Counted from the stretch's first letter, positions 11,023 through 23,167 are shown. The stretch is 64,000 nt of DNA from Coffea arabica (GCF_036785885.1 NC_092323.1:7200501-7264500), one strand, 5' to 3'. The notes: generated from the letters alone by a model not told the origin. Made by a program: numbers and translations.

Positions 11023-12099
11023 GGATTAATCTCACTTTACCCTTAGCGATGTTTAATGCTATTATCAATTTTTTTCTTAACATATTATTTTTTAGTCATT
11101 TTACCATCAAAATCAACTGTTAAATTTAATGAAATTTATTAATTCAAGTAAAAAGACAGATTTAGTTATTAAAATTATTATCACTTCTTCCCCATAAACT
11201 ATAATTTTATTATCAATTTACCCGTAGATTTATTTTTGATCAACTTAGTTTACCGTTAAATCAACTTAACAAGTCAAAAAATTTTAGAGGAAGTACCCTC
11301 CTCTTTGTAATAAACATAATAAAATTTTAAAGCATAATAAAAATTTTAAAGTTTTATAATAAACATAATAAAAATTTTAAAGTGGCTCTTCTCCTTTTTA
11401 GTATCAAGAAAAAAAATTTAAAGCATTAATCTCTTTCTTTTTAGCAATCTTATTAATATTAAAAAAAATTGAAAGATAGGGAGAAAAGGGGGAGAGACAG
11501 AGAGAGAGTTCAATTCTTTTTTTAATACAAGTTAGAAAGAATTCAATATTTTTTATTATTTTAAAATTATTTTGCTTTTCTGTTTACCACCAAATTTCAC
11601 GTTAAAGTAATACAATAATATTATATTTTTTTATTTTCTTTCTTTGTAAAATTTAATTTTTTGTTTCCTCTCCTATCACTTTTTTTTTTCTAGTATTAAT
11701 AAGTGTGAAAAGAGGAATTTGATAAAAAAAATTATTTTTGTAATTTTGAAACTCTTAAAGTGAAAAAAGGAAGAATAATCATTCCAACTATTTTTTATTT
11801 TTAATTATATATAAAGAAGGGTAAAAAGTTTTAAAATTTTTTAGATCATACTGATTAGATTAATGATGGGGTAACATGCCTAAACAATAATGTTAGGAAG
11901 TAAAATGATTGTATCACTGTAATTTAAAGGGATAAAGTAATAATAACAATGTAATAATGCTATAAAATAAAAGAGTTTTTTTGTCCAAAATTTGTTAATA
12001 TGTTGAATTGAATTACCTATGAAAATGAAATGACTAAAAGATAATGGGTAAATTGATAGTAATGATATATAGTTTAATAGGGTATTGTGATAATAACCC
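11023..12099. mobile_element. Long-TIR DNA element (MITE/MULE-like)
   Basis: The left side begins near GGATTAATCTCACTTTACCC (11023) and the right side ends near TAATAACCC (12099). Reverse-complementing the right end gives a related sequence: GGGTTATTATCAC, then TACCCTATTAAACTAT, then ATTACTATCAATTTACCC and TTTTAGTCATTT. This defines imperfect terminal inverted repeats of at least 70 bp. A second left-type end, TTATTATCAC followed by CCCCATAAACTATAA, occurs at about 11176, inside the first. The interior is over 80 percent AT with no open frame of note. Long diverged TIRs without coding sequence suggest a non-autonomous MULE-like element; the superfamily is not proven because no clean target-site duplication was found. 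Confidence 0.6.
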
Positions 12100-13066
12100 T
12101 TCTTTTCTTGCTTAAATTCTTTCCGCTATCGCATTTAATTTGCTTACCTTCATTAGTTACACAGATACATACTACATTATCGATTTTAAAAGCAGGGAAA
12201 AAAAAAAAAGAAGAAGAAACGGAATTGGGACATAATTTTGTTTGTCCATTTTTTGACCAAATTTGCCCGTATAATTAATTCTGCTTTGAGCGGAGAATTT
12301 ACTTGGATTGCCCGTGAGTGCAATGGGTAGGTGCTTCCTTCCAGCTCCTAAGCCATTGCCACTAGTACTGAGTGCATCGTCAGCGGGACTTTTTATCGTA
12401 GAATGATGGAGGGAGGGATTCGGCTGAAACGTCTAATACTACATGGAATAATGGGACGTTGCTTTTGTTTCTGACCAGGAGAATATTTCTTCTTCTTTTT
12501 TTTTTTTCCTTTTTTGTTTTCTGGTTGGAGCTTTGATTCGACCAACAGATGAAGACGTGTCTGCGTCTTTCACCGGTCCAATCGACCGAGGAGATCTTCT
12601 TCTTCTTCCTTTTCGTTCTCACCCCAACAAGTAAATACAGGCAAATGAATGAATAATAGGATACAACGTGATTGCATGGATGCTGAATGAATGTGCAGTG
12701 CATTCCTTACCGTTTTAATAACTGGGCGACCAATAGTCTTTCTGTTTCTTTCATGGGATTAAATGCCAGACATTCAGGATTTTTTTTTTTTTTTTTGTCG
12801 ACACAGGAGTGGTATAATCATATATACTTAACTCTCTGTCGTTTTTCTTTTTCTTTTGTACTTATAAAGCAATGCAATTATCCTTAATTTTTTTCCTTTT
12901 TTTTTTTGGTCATCTTCGCTCCAGATCATCACGTCTATGTGGTTGGCAGTCGAAAGAATTTCATCAAATCATTTCGTCAGTTATCGTTCAGAATTTCAGT
13001 TGCGTTACGACCAGAAGTGAAAAATTGCACTTTAAGAATGAGCTTAGAGTTTCCGAGCAAGATAGT
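12100..13066. other. Intergenic spacer between two related element ends
   Basis: No supportable gene. The region contains A- and T-runs and a short TTTT-GTCGACACAGG motif near 12781-12807. That motif matches the 3' terminus of the antisense SINE at 23.6 kb and may be a severely truncated copy. Open frames at 12380-12703 (minus) and 12687-13111 (plus) are low-complexity and unsupported. Confidence 0.35.
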
Positions 13067-13294
13067 TGCCTAAAAATAATTTTAGGGAATAAAACGATTA
13101 TATCACTATAACTTAAAGAGATAAAGTGATAATAACAATAATGTAATAATGCTATAAAATAAAAGAATATTTTTGTCTAAATTTTGTCAGCATGCTGAGT
13201 TGAATTAACTTTAGGGGGTGAAATGACTGAAAGATAACGTTAGGAGATAAATTAATAATATAATATAGTTTAGGGGATAAAGTGATAATAACCC
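13067..13294. mobile_element. Second right-end copy of the 11-12 kb element
   Basis: About 228 bp here align end to end with 11877-12099. Shared blocks include TAATGTAATAATGCTATAAA, ATAAAAGA-TTTTTGTC, GTTGAATT and AAATGACT-AAAGATAA, finishing in GATAAAGTGATAATAACCCT. The similarity stops exactly at the element terminus. It is either the right end of an outer element into which the 11-12 kb copy inserted, or a solo end left by deletion. Confidence 0.6.
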
Positions 13295-14778
13295 TAATTG
13301 ATTTGAAGGACAGCTGCTATGATCTAAATAAGTTAGCATGCGTGGGTAGGAAAGAGACTTATAATTACGGAAATAAAAGAAGAAAGTCCTTAATCCCAAT
13401 AATAAATCACCAGAAAGATGATTTGAGTGGCTTATTACTGTCCAATGCGAATGTAACAAACAGTCGGATTTGACGTTCCAAAAACTTTATTCATGAATTT
13501 GTGTCTGAGGGACGGTTCAACTAGAAAAAAGAAATTTTTCTCAAAAAAGAAACTGCAACCTAATACCCTTTTATAGTCTAGTAGAAAGAATTCAAAAGCT
13601 GACCCAAGGGACCAAGACCCTTAATTTGAGCCCAATGACAAAAAACAAAACAAAAGAAAAAAAAAAGAAAAGGTTGCCACAAGTAAAACTAGTCGACTGT
13701 AATTGACTCCTTAAATCCTGTAGACTTTGTTGGACATTAGTCAGACTTTTCTATTAGACGTAATAGTGAAGAAATTTGAGGTACAGATATCTCATGCATG
13801 CCTAGCTACAAAATCAGGGCTAATCAGTTACGTTTTTCTTTCTTTCTTTCTTCTTAACCAACACATATGATATAATTGAGGGGCGGACAAAGAAAAAAAA
13901 AAAAAAAACCATCCATCAATATCGTTCAATTCACGAAAAAAGATTTTAGTGTTTCCGTCTTGGATAAGATTAGACGTGCTGATGAGCAATTATCCAAGTA
14001 AAAAAACAAGAAATGATCCCCAAAATTGTGCAATTATTTGTGGTAATGCAGACAGGATTATGATATCTCTCACGCATGAGGCTGACTACTGATCATAACT
14101 TGACAATAACTTGATCATCTTTCTCTTATTCACGTCGATCGAAATTTTTAAATATTTTCTTTTGCCGAAATCACCTAAAATCACGTATCCGGGAAGAACA
14201 TGAAATTAAATCATTGTCATGCCAACCCATATTTCTCTAACTAGTGTATATTTTGTTGATCCCACTTTCCAAAAAGAGGGAAAAAATAAAAAAAAATTGC
14301 TGATGCCAGTCGAAGCAACAAGGCAATCAGATGCCGGATGATCTTAATAGATCTACAAACTACTACGCAACCAAAATTTTGCCTGTCATCAATTTTAATT
14401 GAAAAAAAGAGAGCAAGAAAACTAGTGGAGGGCCTTTGTATATATATATATATATGGTCTGCATGCACTAAATAAGATTTTGACTAGTTAGTGGATCGTG
14501 GCTTTTTTTTATCTCCAGAGCCTCCTGGAAGTTTTATGCTTCGTTGACTCTCATGTAACAGGTCAAAATCTTGGTAATGATGGCAGAGGACAATCTTTTT
14601 GAAGTGCAGAGGAGGAAATTGAAGGTCCGTGGTTGGTTTTTAACACTCCAACGTTTTCAAGGTTTACGCAATTTTTAATTTTTTTTAAACACTGCAGTGG
14701 TACTACTATAAAAAGCAAATTGAGCCCTATAGGCTATAGGCTATAGGGCCTACTTTCGTCGTTTTGTTTGCCTCTTGT
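13295..14778. other. Intergenic region, no gene seen
   Basis: AT-rich intergenic DNA with a (TTTC)n run near 13838-13852, several A-runs and a (TA)n microsatellite at about 14440-14456. The minus-strand frame at 14241-14468 reads through the microsatellite and has no recognisable domain. Nothing else was supportable. Confidence 0.4.
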
Positions 14779-15039
14779 GACTACGTTCTCACACTGGGCC
14801 ATTGGCTCAGTGGCTGCCACCTAGTTGGTGGGTCTTGTCTCCCATCAAAATATCACATTTAAGTGTTTTATTTTCAAAAAAAATTCAGGCGGGTATGCTA
14901 TGTATCCGTTTGGTCTGGTGGTGGTTCAGTCCCCTCCGAGTTATTCCTGAGTCTCCTTAGGTCCGTCCCCTTTCCTTAGTGTAGGATAGATTAGATTTAT
15001 AGCCTCTGAAAAAAAAAGAAAAAAGACTACGTTCTCACA
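14779..15039 (+). mobile_element. SINE with perfect 15-bp target-site duplication
   Basis: The 15 bases GACTACGTTCTCACA occur at 14779-14793 and identically at 15025-15039. They flank a 231-bp insert (14794-15024). The insert begins CTGGGCCATTGGCTCAGTGG, in which TGGCTCAGTGG fits a pol III A-box about 10 bases from the 5' end, as in tRNA-derived SINEs. A GGTTCAGTCCC near 14924 resembles a B-box but is too far downstream. An internal A-run near 14876-14884 suggests that two units are fused. The 3' end is an A-rich tail. Identity of the duplications implies a fairly recent insertion. Confidence 0.85.
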
Positions 15040-16089
15040 ATTTGTCGAATTCTTTACCTTCTTTTTTTTTTTTTGGGTGGTGGTGGTAAGTGGTAACTTC
15101 CGTGCTTATTATCATGCTCAGGCTTCTTTTGATAATGGTTCCAGCCGACCAACGCAATCATCACAAGGTTTATTGATCTTGTCATCTTTTTTTAAGCATC
15201 ATTAAAAAGGTGAAAATAGTAATTATTCACGTGACAACAACACTACGGCTGAAAAAGCCACACTATATTTATTACCATGCGGCAGCAGCTTATGTTTTAC
15301 TGGTAGTAATTGTAAGCCACATTCATCCAGCTCTCTGTTTTCTTTTTTTTTTTCCCCTTCCATTTACGTTTTAATCCTGCTGTTTTACCCCAACATTTCT
15401 TCCAACTGCCCTCGACATGCATTCTGCTTTGACCTTAAACCAGAATTGCAATGTTACCGCCTCTGAATGGATATCAAACTATAGAGTTTATAGACAGAGT
15501 CAAAAAATATATATATATATATATATCTCATTTATTATTTTGAAGGGTCGAACTTTAATATGCCTAAACTTAAACTTATGATCCAAATATTTTTTGGATT
15601 TTTTGTGGGGGCAAAATTTTAAATCGTAAAGAGCGTTTTTTTTTATTTAAAATTTTTTAAATTTCGTAAGGGAAAAAATTGAAAATTATCTCCCCCCTGG
15701 TTGCATCCATGATAAAGTGTAGTTTCTTTTGGAGCTTTTGTCTTACGGCATAAATACATAATATTAAAAATTGAACCCTTTTCTTTTTTGTTGCATCTAA
15801 ATGGTAATTTTAGATGCAATGAATATGGCTGTAAGTAAAATCTTTATTCTTCTTCTTCGGTTTTGAACTTCAAAGTCATTAGCTTTTACGGCAAGAATTA
15901 ACTTCTGTAGTCCGCCTCATAAGCACTAGTGTATGTTACTATAGGTTCAAAAGTGATTCCGAGCCTTGTTTACGGGAATAGGTGATTCGTCGGCCTAAAA
16001 TCATGGCATGGGCTGAACATATTTTTTTATTAAGCCCAACGACTGAATTCCGTTTGGACTCTGAAGAGCGGAAGTTACATGTCTTGACC
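15040..16089. other. Intergenic region, no gene seen
   Basis: No supportable gene. The region includes T-runs near 15062 and 15342 and an (AT)n microsatellite at about 15507-15526. The sequence before 16090 may be the flank of the LINE insertion, but no target-site duplication of the LINE could be recognised. Confidence 0.4.
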
Positions 16090-17640
16090 AAGGCCTAATA
16101 GCCCATTGGATTGGGTGATTGAGCAACCTAATAAGTGTGATTGAGCGAAACATTGAAAAGTTGGGGAAGGGATCGCGAAACCAAAACAGAAGGGAGGTTT
16201 GGGTGAAAGGAGGGTGAAATTGATGAACAGAGCTCTCCAGAGCAAAGCTCAACCGGAGATATAGGAATGCCAAGGGGGAGTTGTATTGCAGAGGTCCTAA
16301 GATTGAAATATGCCAGACGATCAGAAGATTTGGTACCACTGAGAAGTGGAGCTTCCCGAGTATGGTATGGCAGGGCGTAAGAAAGGGTGATGATCTGGTG
16401 TCAGAAGGAATTAAAGAGGATGCTAGGAAATGGGCAGAAAATTTCCTTCTGGACTGACAAGTGGATTGGACGGAAGACACTGGAGGAACTTTGCATAAGG
16501 GAACTGCCAGAACAGGAGAGGATGAAGAAATTAAGAGACTGTTGGCAGGAGGAGGACGGCTGGCAATGGAGCATTCTGGAGAAATACTTTAAAAAGAGGA
16601 AGAGCTGCTGAAGTCAAGGGAGGATGCACTGATCTGGGGGCAGGAAAATATCGGTAGGTTTACAAATTGGCAATGCTTGTTATGGCTGACCAGACAAAGG
16701 AAACTACTTACACATGGAGAAATATGCAGACGTCACCTGCTGTCCTATTTGCCACAATTCTTTGGAAACAGCATTGCATGCCATTAGAGACTGTGCATGG
16801 GTGGAGCAAATCTGGAAAGCTCCGGTGAAGCAGAATCAATGGCAGAAATTCAAAGGCGTACCTCTTAGAGAGTGGATTGACTAGAATCCGAAGGAAAAAA
16901 ATGTAGGCAAAGGATCCCTGTTGTTGGCAGTTACCCTTTCAGTTAGCGGTTCATCATGCATGGCTTGCTAGGAATGAGGTTAACGCAGGGGAGGAACCTT
17001 AAAGATCAAAGTACCTCTGGTCTGGATTGTTCAGCAGGTGGTCAAGGCTCAGGAGGTGGTAAAAAAGGGATGCAACCCCAGGAGAGCTGAGTTTAGATAC
17101 GTCAACTGGTCCAAACCCCCACTAGGGTGGATGAAGATAAATGTGGATGGGTCTCTACAGGGAATCCCGGCAGCTGTAGGAGCAGGGGGGCTCATAAGGG
17201 ACGACAGAGGAACATGGAAAAAAGGATTCTGTGTGTTATCCTGGGAGAGGCAGCTAATGTCTTAGCTGAGCTGTGGGACATGCTGCATGGGTTAGGATTA
17301 GCATGGAAGGAAGGGTATAGAAAGGTGATACTGGAATCAGATTCACTGACAGGCATAAATCTGGTCAAGAAGGAGCTGAGGAGAGTCCACATTGCAATAT
17401 TATCTACAGGATATGGCAATGGATGGGCAAAGAATGGGAGTGTAGCTTGACCCACACCTGGAGACTGGAGAGAAGGAAATGTGCGCGCAGAGCACCTTGC
17501 AAAATGGAGCCACTAACAATTCTCAATGGGCCACTAGATTTCTGTAGAGGAAGTTTATGTAGTGATGTAAGGGGGGTCTCATCCCCACGTTAGTTGTTGT
17601 GTATTGGGCCTTTGACACTCCAATGCACTCAAAAGAAAAA
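16090..17640 (+). mobile_element. 5'-truncated, decayed L1-type LINE (zf-RVT and RNase H)
   Basis: Three reading frames together show the 3' half of a plant L1-like non-LTR retrotransposon. The tail of reverse transcriptase gives IAKPKQKGGLG and KLMNRAL near 16170-16240. Then come GNGQKISFWTDKWIG (about 16427-16471) and the zinc-binding zf-RVT segment CCPICHN with ETALHAIRDCAWVEQIWK (about 16735-16820). Last is an RNase H domain with INVDGSLQG and AGGLIRDDRG (about 17130-17210), continuing as AELWDMLHGLGLAW and ILESDS in another frame. At least two frameshifts and several stops show the copy is dead. The 3' end is near 17640 in an A-rich stretch. The 5' boundary is approximate; endonuclease and most of the RT are absent. 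Confidence 0.85.
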
Positions 17641-18069
17641 AATCAAACCGAGTCATTGAGCTAAACACCAGTTGACATTAAAAGAGAGAGAGAGAGAGAG
17701 CTAAATACATATCAGACTATTAGTTCCCTTCTTAATTTAACTTTAATCAAACAACACAAAAGTCACAACCGTCCAATATATATATATATATATATATACA
17801 CATACATCAAAGTAGCTATTTTAATCACAGTTTTTCTCACTCCTACATAACATGTCTAATTGAAAAGAATTAACGGGTTATGGGTTACCCATACTAATCC
17901 TATTCGGATTATATTATATGTTTAAAAATTATCTCTAATTTTAAAATAACTTTAAAAAATAACTAATCTTATTTTAGTGATAGCTGCTTTCTATCAAATT
18001 ATTATAATGATTATATTATATGTTTAATATTATCTTTAATTTAAAATAGTTTTTAAAAAATAACTAATT
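17641..18069. other. AT-rich intergenic DNA
   Basis: After the LINE tail this stretch holds a (GA)n run (about 17682-17700) and a (TA)n microsatellite (about 17779-17798). A loose repeat of ATTATATTATATGTTTAA sits near 17910 and again near 18010. No gene is visible. Confidence 0.4.
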
Positions 18070-18302
18070 TTATCTTAATAATATCTGCTTTCTACCTAAT
18101 TATTAAATACAAGTATAGTCAAACCTTTTTTAAACCACAGTTATTGAAATCTTACATTCCCATAAATTATTTTCTTTCACCACTATAATCTTATCTTAAT
18201 GATATCTGTTTTCTACCTAATTATTACATAGAAGTATAGTAAATCCTTTTTAAATCACAATTATTGAAATATTATATATCCCATAAATTACTTCCTTTTA
18301 CC
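18070..18302. repeat. Tandem duplication, about 115-bp AT-rich unit
   Basis: Two adjacent units, about 18070-18181 and 18188-18302, share TTATCTTAAT-ATATCTG, TTTCTACCTAATTATTA, AAGTATAGT, TTATTGAAAT and CCCATAAATTA in the same order. By eye they are roughly 80-85 percent identical. Nothing suggests function; this is decayed satellite-like or transposon-derived DNA. Confidence 0.6.
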
Positions 18303-18626
18303 TCCATATCATTGATTAGTATTCAAATTGTTCATCATCTTTTCTCTTATTTTTTAGTTAATTTAGTGTAAAAAAAGAATTAGCTATTACACTTATAGAT
18401 TTATCAATTTTATTAGAAACTTAATATTTATTGACGAAGAAAAAATGGATTGCTAGATCTTTTTCTACTTAATTAAATATGAATATACAGTTCTAGGTGT
18501 GTGGTCATTATAAAAATTTAAATTATCTAAAAGAATATTTATAAAAAAAGAATATCCACCAATTTTTGATACGGGGTACATTATTTGATGTATACTATCA
18601 TATTATAGTAAAAGTATGTAAACATA

Positions 18627-18900
18627 TTTTTAAAATTAGTAAATAATCGAACATTTAATAAACATTAATTTTTTAAAATTAACACGAATCAACATGTAGA
18701 ATTGTTTTTAATTTTTATATTTAAGTTACTACTATTTGTATAAATTCACCATAAATAAAAAAAGTTTTAAAAAATTAGTAAATAATTCAATATTTAAAAT
18801 GCATTAATTTTTTAAAATTAATATGAACAAACAGGTAGAATTGTTGCTAATTTTTATATTTAAATTAATTATATTTACATAAATTCATAATAAATAAATA
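18627..18900. repeat. Tandem duplication, about 135-bp AT-rich unit
   Basis: Units at about 18627-18760 and 18765-18900 align throughout. Shared blocks include AAATTAGTAAATAAT, CATTAATTTTTTAAAATTAA, GTAGAATTGTT, TAATTTTTATATTTAA and AAATTCA. Identity is roughly 80 percent by eye. The sequence is extremely AT-rich and non-coding. Confidence 0.6.
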
Positions 18901-19070
18901 AAAAAGACCATGCTAAAGCAGACAAAATTCTAGTTATAACTTATAAAGGATAGGTCTTCATCTGATTACTATGATCTCATCTGATGGCATGTTAACATTC
19001 TATCATTGCTTCTACTACCAAAATTGCTTATTTATTCGGTTTAATATAACATAATCTTATCCCGATGCTT

Positions 19071-19310
19071 TGATTTCGATTATTCAACCACCATTTTGTA
19101 ACTTTTTTGTTAGGCAACTACAAAAATGTCAAAGAGTATAGGTGACCGAGAAGTACAGTGATCTGATTTCGACTATTCAACCAACGTTTTGTAACCATTT
19201 TGTTAGGCAGCCACTTGAATATTTTGTTTGGCAACTACAAAAATGCCCTTCAAAAAAAGGGAAAAAGGCGAACTACAAAATTGTCAAGAGTATAGGCGAC
19301 TGAGGAGTAC
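19071..19310. repeat. Diverged tandem duplication in the BXL6 upstream region
   Basis: Unit 1 (19071-19156) and unit 2 (19164-19310) both start TGATTTCGA-TATTCAACCA and both contain TTTTGTTAGGCA, GGCAACTACAAAAATG and AGAGTATAGG, ending GA-GTAC. Unit 2 carries extra internal sequence, including a second partial copy of the ACTACAAAA block. The ATG at 19228 lies inside this repeat, so the 37-residue extension it would give the downstream protein is repeat-derived. Confidence 0.65.
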
Positions 19311-19338
19311 AACCTTAGAGTACATCCCTGGCTGGAAT

Positions 19339-22300
19339 ATGTTCTACTCTTTCAGATTCCTCTTTCTTTCAATAATCACATGCTTTTATGTTCTTGGACC
19401 AAGCTGCTCACAACTTCAGTACCCATGTAAACCACCATACGACAAGTACCAATTCTGCGACACATCTCATCCGATCAAAACCAGAGCAAAATCCCTTATC
19501 TCACTTCTCACTCTTGACGAAAAAATCCAGCAGCTTTCAGATAATGCAACACAAATTTCAAGACTTGGCATTCCGGCCTATGAATGGTGGTCTGAGTCCC
19601 TGCATGGAATCGCCACCAATGGACCTGGAATCAGCTTCAATGGCACAATTCAATCTGCTACAGGTTTCCCACAAGTCATTCTCACTGCTGCAGCATTTAA
19701 TAGAACTTTATGGCGTGAGATTGCTAAGGCTGTTGCCGTTGAGGCTAGGGCTATGTACAATCTTGGACAAGCCGGGCTGACATTTTTTGCACCTAATATT
19801 AATATTTTTAGGGACCCCAGATGGGGAAGAGGCCAGGAGACTCCAGGGGAGGACCCTATGGTGACTTCTGCTTATGCAATTGAGTATGTGAGAGGGTTCC
19901 AAGGTCAGAATCAAAGAGGGAGTAAGCACCCTTACAGGGAGAGGAGGTTCTTGAATGATGATGATCAGAGGAGTGGTAGTTTGATGTTGTCTGCTTGTTG
20001 TAAGCATTATACAGCTTATGATTTGGAGAAGTGGGGTGGGCATACCCGATATGACTTCGATGCTAAGGTGAACTTTGAAAACTTTTTATTGTTTCCTTTC
20101 TTGAATGGAGTGATAATTTTGTGCTCTGAAATATAATCTTGTATGTGTGTGCGTTTTTTATTTTTTTCTTTTCGTAGGGAACTCGTAGCTGTACCAAATA
20201 AAGGACTCATAATTGAAAAGGACAAAGCATTATGTATTTCGTTAATTTTAGCTGTTCATGGATAAATTATTTTACCACTAGAAATCAAGTTCATGAAAAA
20301 AGTTTAAATCTTGATCCAGGAAAATAAGTAATTCTTGTTTCTGGTTTAGTGACCATCCTTGGAGCAATGTTAACTTCAAGTTTCTTTTATTGATATGCCA
20401 TTAACTGTATATTTGGCAGTTGCATTGAACATATTCATTGACATCATTTTAGTCATTGAATTGGTTAGCAAAAAGACAGAAATTTGTCTTCGAGGATGCA
20501 ATTCTGGTGCAAGTTTAAGCCTTTAAGGTCTGTGTAGAGAAAAACATGATATGCCATTGGTGTAGGTACATTTCAGCAGGGATCTGATGCTTTGAAAATT
20601 ATTGAGATGATAATGACTTGAGCTAATTGTGTTTCTACTTGAGCATTTTACTGATTTTCTATCATCATTTTCAGGTTACAAATCAGGACATGGAGGATAC
20701 ATATCAACCACCATTTAAAAGTTGTATTGTGCAGGGCAGAGCTAGCTGCTTGATGTGTTCATACAATAGAGTAAATGGAATACCTGCATGTGCTGACCGG
20801 GATTTGTTGCACAAAGCCAGAAATGACTGGGGATTCAAAGGGTGACTATTCTCCTTCTTTTATGATAGACATATTTTCTTCGGACTGACATGGATGTAAA
20901 AGGACTCATGTTCTGATCCCCTCAATGGCTAACAACAGATACATCACCTCTGACTGTGATGCTGTGGCTACGATATTTGAGAATAACAATTTCACTAAAA
21001 CTAAGGAGGAAGCAGTTGCTGTTGCTCTAAAAGCAGGTTTGAAATATTTCTCATCTTAACTAAACCTGCTAATGTCTACCAGATTTATCAACCTCTGTTT
21101 TCATTAGGTACGGATATCAACTGTGGAACCTATATGCTGCGACACATGAAATCCGCAATTGATCAGGGGAAGGTGTTAGAAGAAGACATAGACCGAGCTC
21201 TCTTCAATCTATTTTCGGTTTTACTGCAGCTTGGACTCTTTGATGGAAACCCTGCAAGACGTCAATTTGGAAATTTGGGATCTCAAAATGTATGTTCATC
21301 TGAGCACAAAACATTGGCACTTGAAGCAGCAATGCAGGGTATTGTACTTCTCAAAAATAACCAGAAGTTCCTGCCTTGGAACAAGAATGACGTATCTTCA
21401 GTAGCTATAATCGGTCCAATGGCAAACACTACGAACATTGGCGGTGACTATACAGGTTTGATTATCCATGTACAAGAGATGTTACCATATTGATCAGTTT
21501 TCTTGTAGTTTTTGCACAGAATTTTTCTGTTTGTAAACATGGTAAACGATTTGATTTGAGCTGACATTGAAAAAGAGAAATGGCTGGCATAGAAGAGTTG
21601 TGGAAGAATTATTTTAAGAATTCGTGCTCTCAGGATTATGATGATGACAGTGTTATGAACCTCTTCTAAAAGAAATTTTTGCTAACCCTGATGAACCATA
21701 TTACAGTCTGCAATTACAGATGTTAAAATTTTCACTTAATCTGGTTTAGTAGAGTTCATAGCAATCCCTATTCAACCAAAAATATTAGAAACATTTAACT
21801 CCTCTTGCCCAGAAAATGATTTTAAAAAGTTTAATTTCTTATTACACCTTATTACTGTTTTCAGGATTTTCATGCAACCCCGAAAGCATTCTTCAAGGAC
21901 TTAAAAACTATGTGAAAGACACATTTTATGCAGCAGGCTGCCAGGATGTTCCTTGCAATTCAACTGCTGGCATTCCAGAAGCTCTTTCTATTGCTAAAGA
22001 AGCTGAATATGTAATAGTAGTGGCTGGGCTGGACTTATCTCAAGAAACTGAGGACCTTGATCGATATAGTCTATTATTACCTGGTCATCAAATGGCTCTA
22101 ATAAGGGCTGTGGCGTCTGTATCCAAGAAACCAGTGGTGCTAGTTCTTACTGGTGGTGGCCCTGTTGATGTATCATTTGCTGAAGGAGACCAACAAATAG
22201 CCAGCATTATTTGGATTGGGTACCCTGGAGAGACAGGTGGCAAAGCACTTTCGCAAATTCTTTTTGGAGAGTACAATCCTGGTGAGTATGATTCAGAAAG

Positions 22301-23167
22301 TACTTTTAGAGCGTGCATAATTGTGGACGATGTTCTTGTGCATCAATATGCTGCAAATTACATGTCATTTCTTGGAATGAACAAGGATGTTACTGCCAGA
22401 AATTTGATGAAATAGAAAACTGATTAGTCAGAAACATTACATGAATGATTACACTAACCACCTAAAGAAAGGGAACAGAGTTACTTTATGTAAAGCAGCT
22501 TTCATGTATAAAGAAAAGATTAGAACAATAATCTAAGGCATGAATTATTGTTGTCTCTGAATCAAAAACAGGAGGTAGACTGCCTATGACTTGGTATCCC
22601 GAATCATTTACCAGCATACCAATGACTGACATGAGCATGAGAGCTGATCCTTCTCGTGGGTACCCTGGAAGAACGTATAGGTTTTACACTGGAGAGAGGG
22701 TATATGGGTTTGGACATGGACTAAGCTATACAAATTTCAATTACAAGATCTTATCAGCACCAGAAAGGCTGAGTCTATCCGGACAAGTTAAAGGGAAATC
22801 ACGAAGATATATCCTTCAAGGGGGAGGCAATGGGCTTGACTACGTTCATGTTGATGATGTGGCATATTGTGATTCATTGAGATTCTACATGCAGATTTCC
22901 ATCATTAATAATGGGGACATAGACGGAAGCCAGGTTGTGTTGCTATTTTCTCAAGTGCCAAAGTCTTTTACTGGTGCTCCGGAGAAACAAATCGTGGGAT
23001 TTGATAGGGTCCATGCTTTAGCTTATAGATCTGTTGAAACGAGCATCTTGGTGGATCCTTGTGAACATCTTAGCATCGTCAATGAGCAAGGGAGAAAAAT
23101 ACTGCCTCTTGGTGATCATACTCTAATGGTGGAAGATTTAAAGCATACTTTGTCAATTGAGGCGTGA
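19339..23167 (+). CDS. BXL6: Beta-D-xylosidase, GH3 family, BXL6-like
   Basis: Six exons (19339-20067, 20675-20841, 20939-21036, 21108-21455, 21865-22281, 22572-23167) with GT-AG junctions give 784 residues. The ATG at 19339 is chosen because a hydrophobic signal peptide follows at once ([20 protein letters not shown]) and the upstream in-frame ATG lies in a repeat. GH3 landmarks are present: [31 protein letters not shown] and [19 protein letters not shown] carries the conserved catalytic aspartate, about residue 304, and EDLDR a conserved acidic motif. The C-terminal domain ends in [10 protein letters not shown], typical of plant BXL proteins. The enzyme should be secreted to the wall and release xylose from xylan or arabinoxylan side chains. 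Similarity is closest to Arabidopsis BXL6, whose substrate is not well defined. Confidence 0.95.

Noticed and set aside
12380-13111. Several frames of 60-107 residues
   Set aside because: They cross homopolymer and simple-sequence runs and sit between transposon remnants.
16001-16480. 159-residue minus-strand frame
   Set aside because: It is antisense to the decayed LINE, whose plus-strand frames carry the family motifs.
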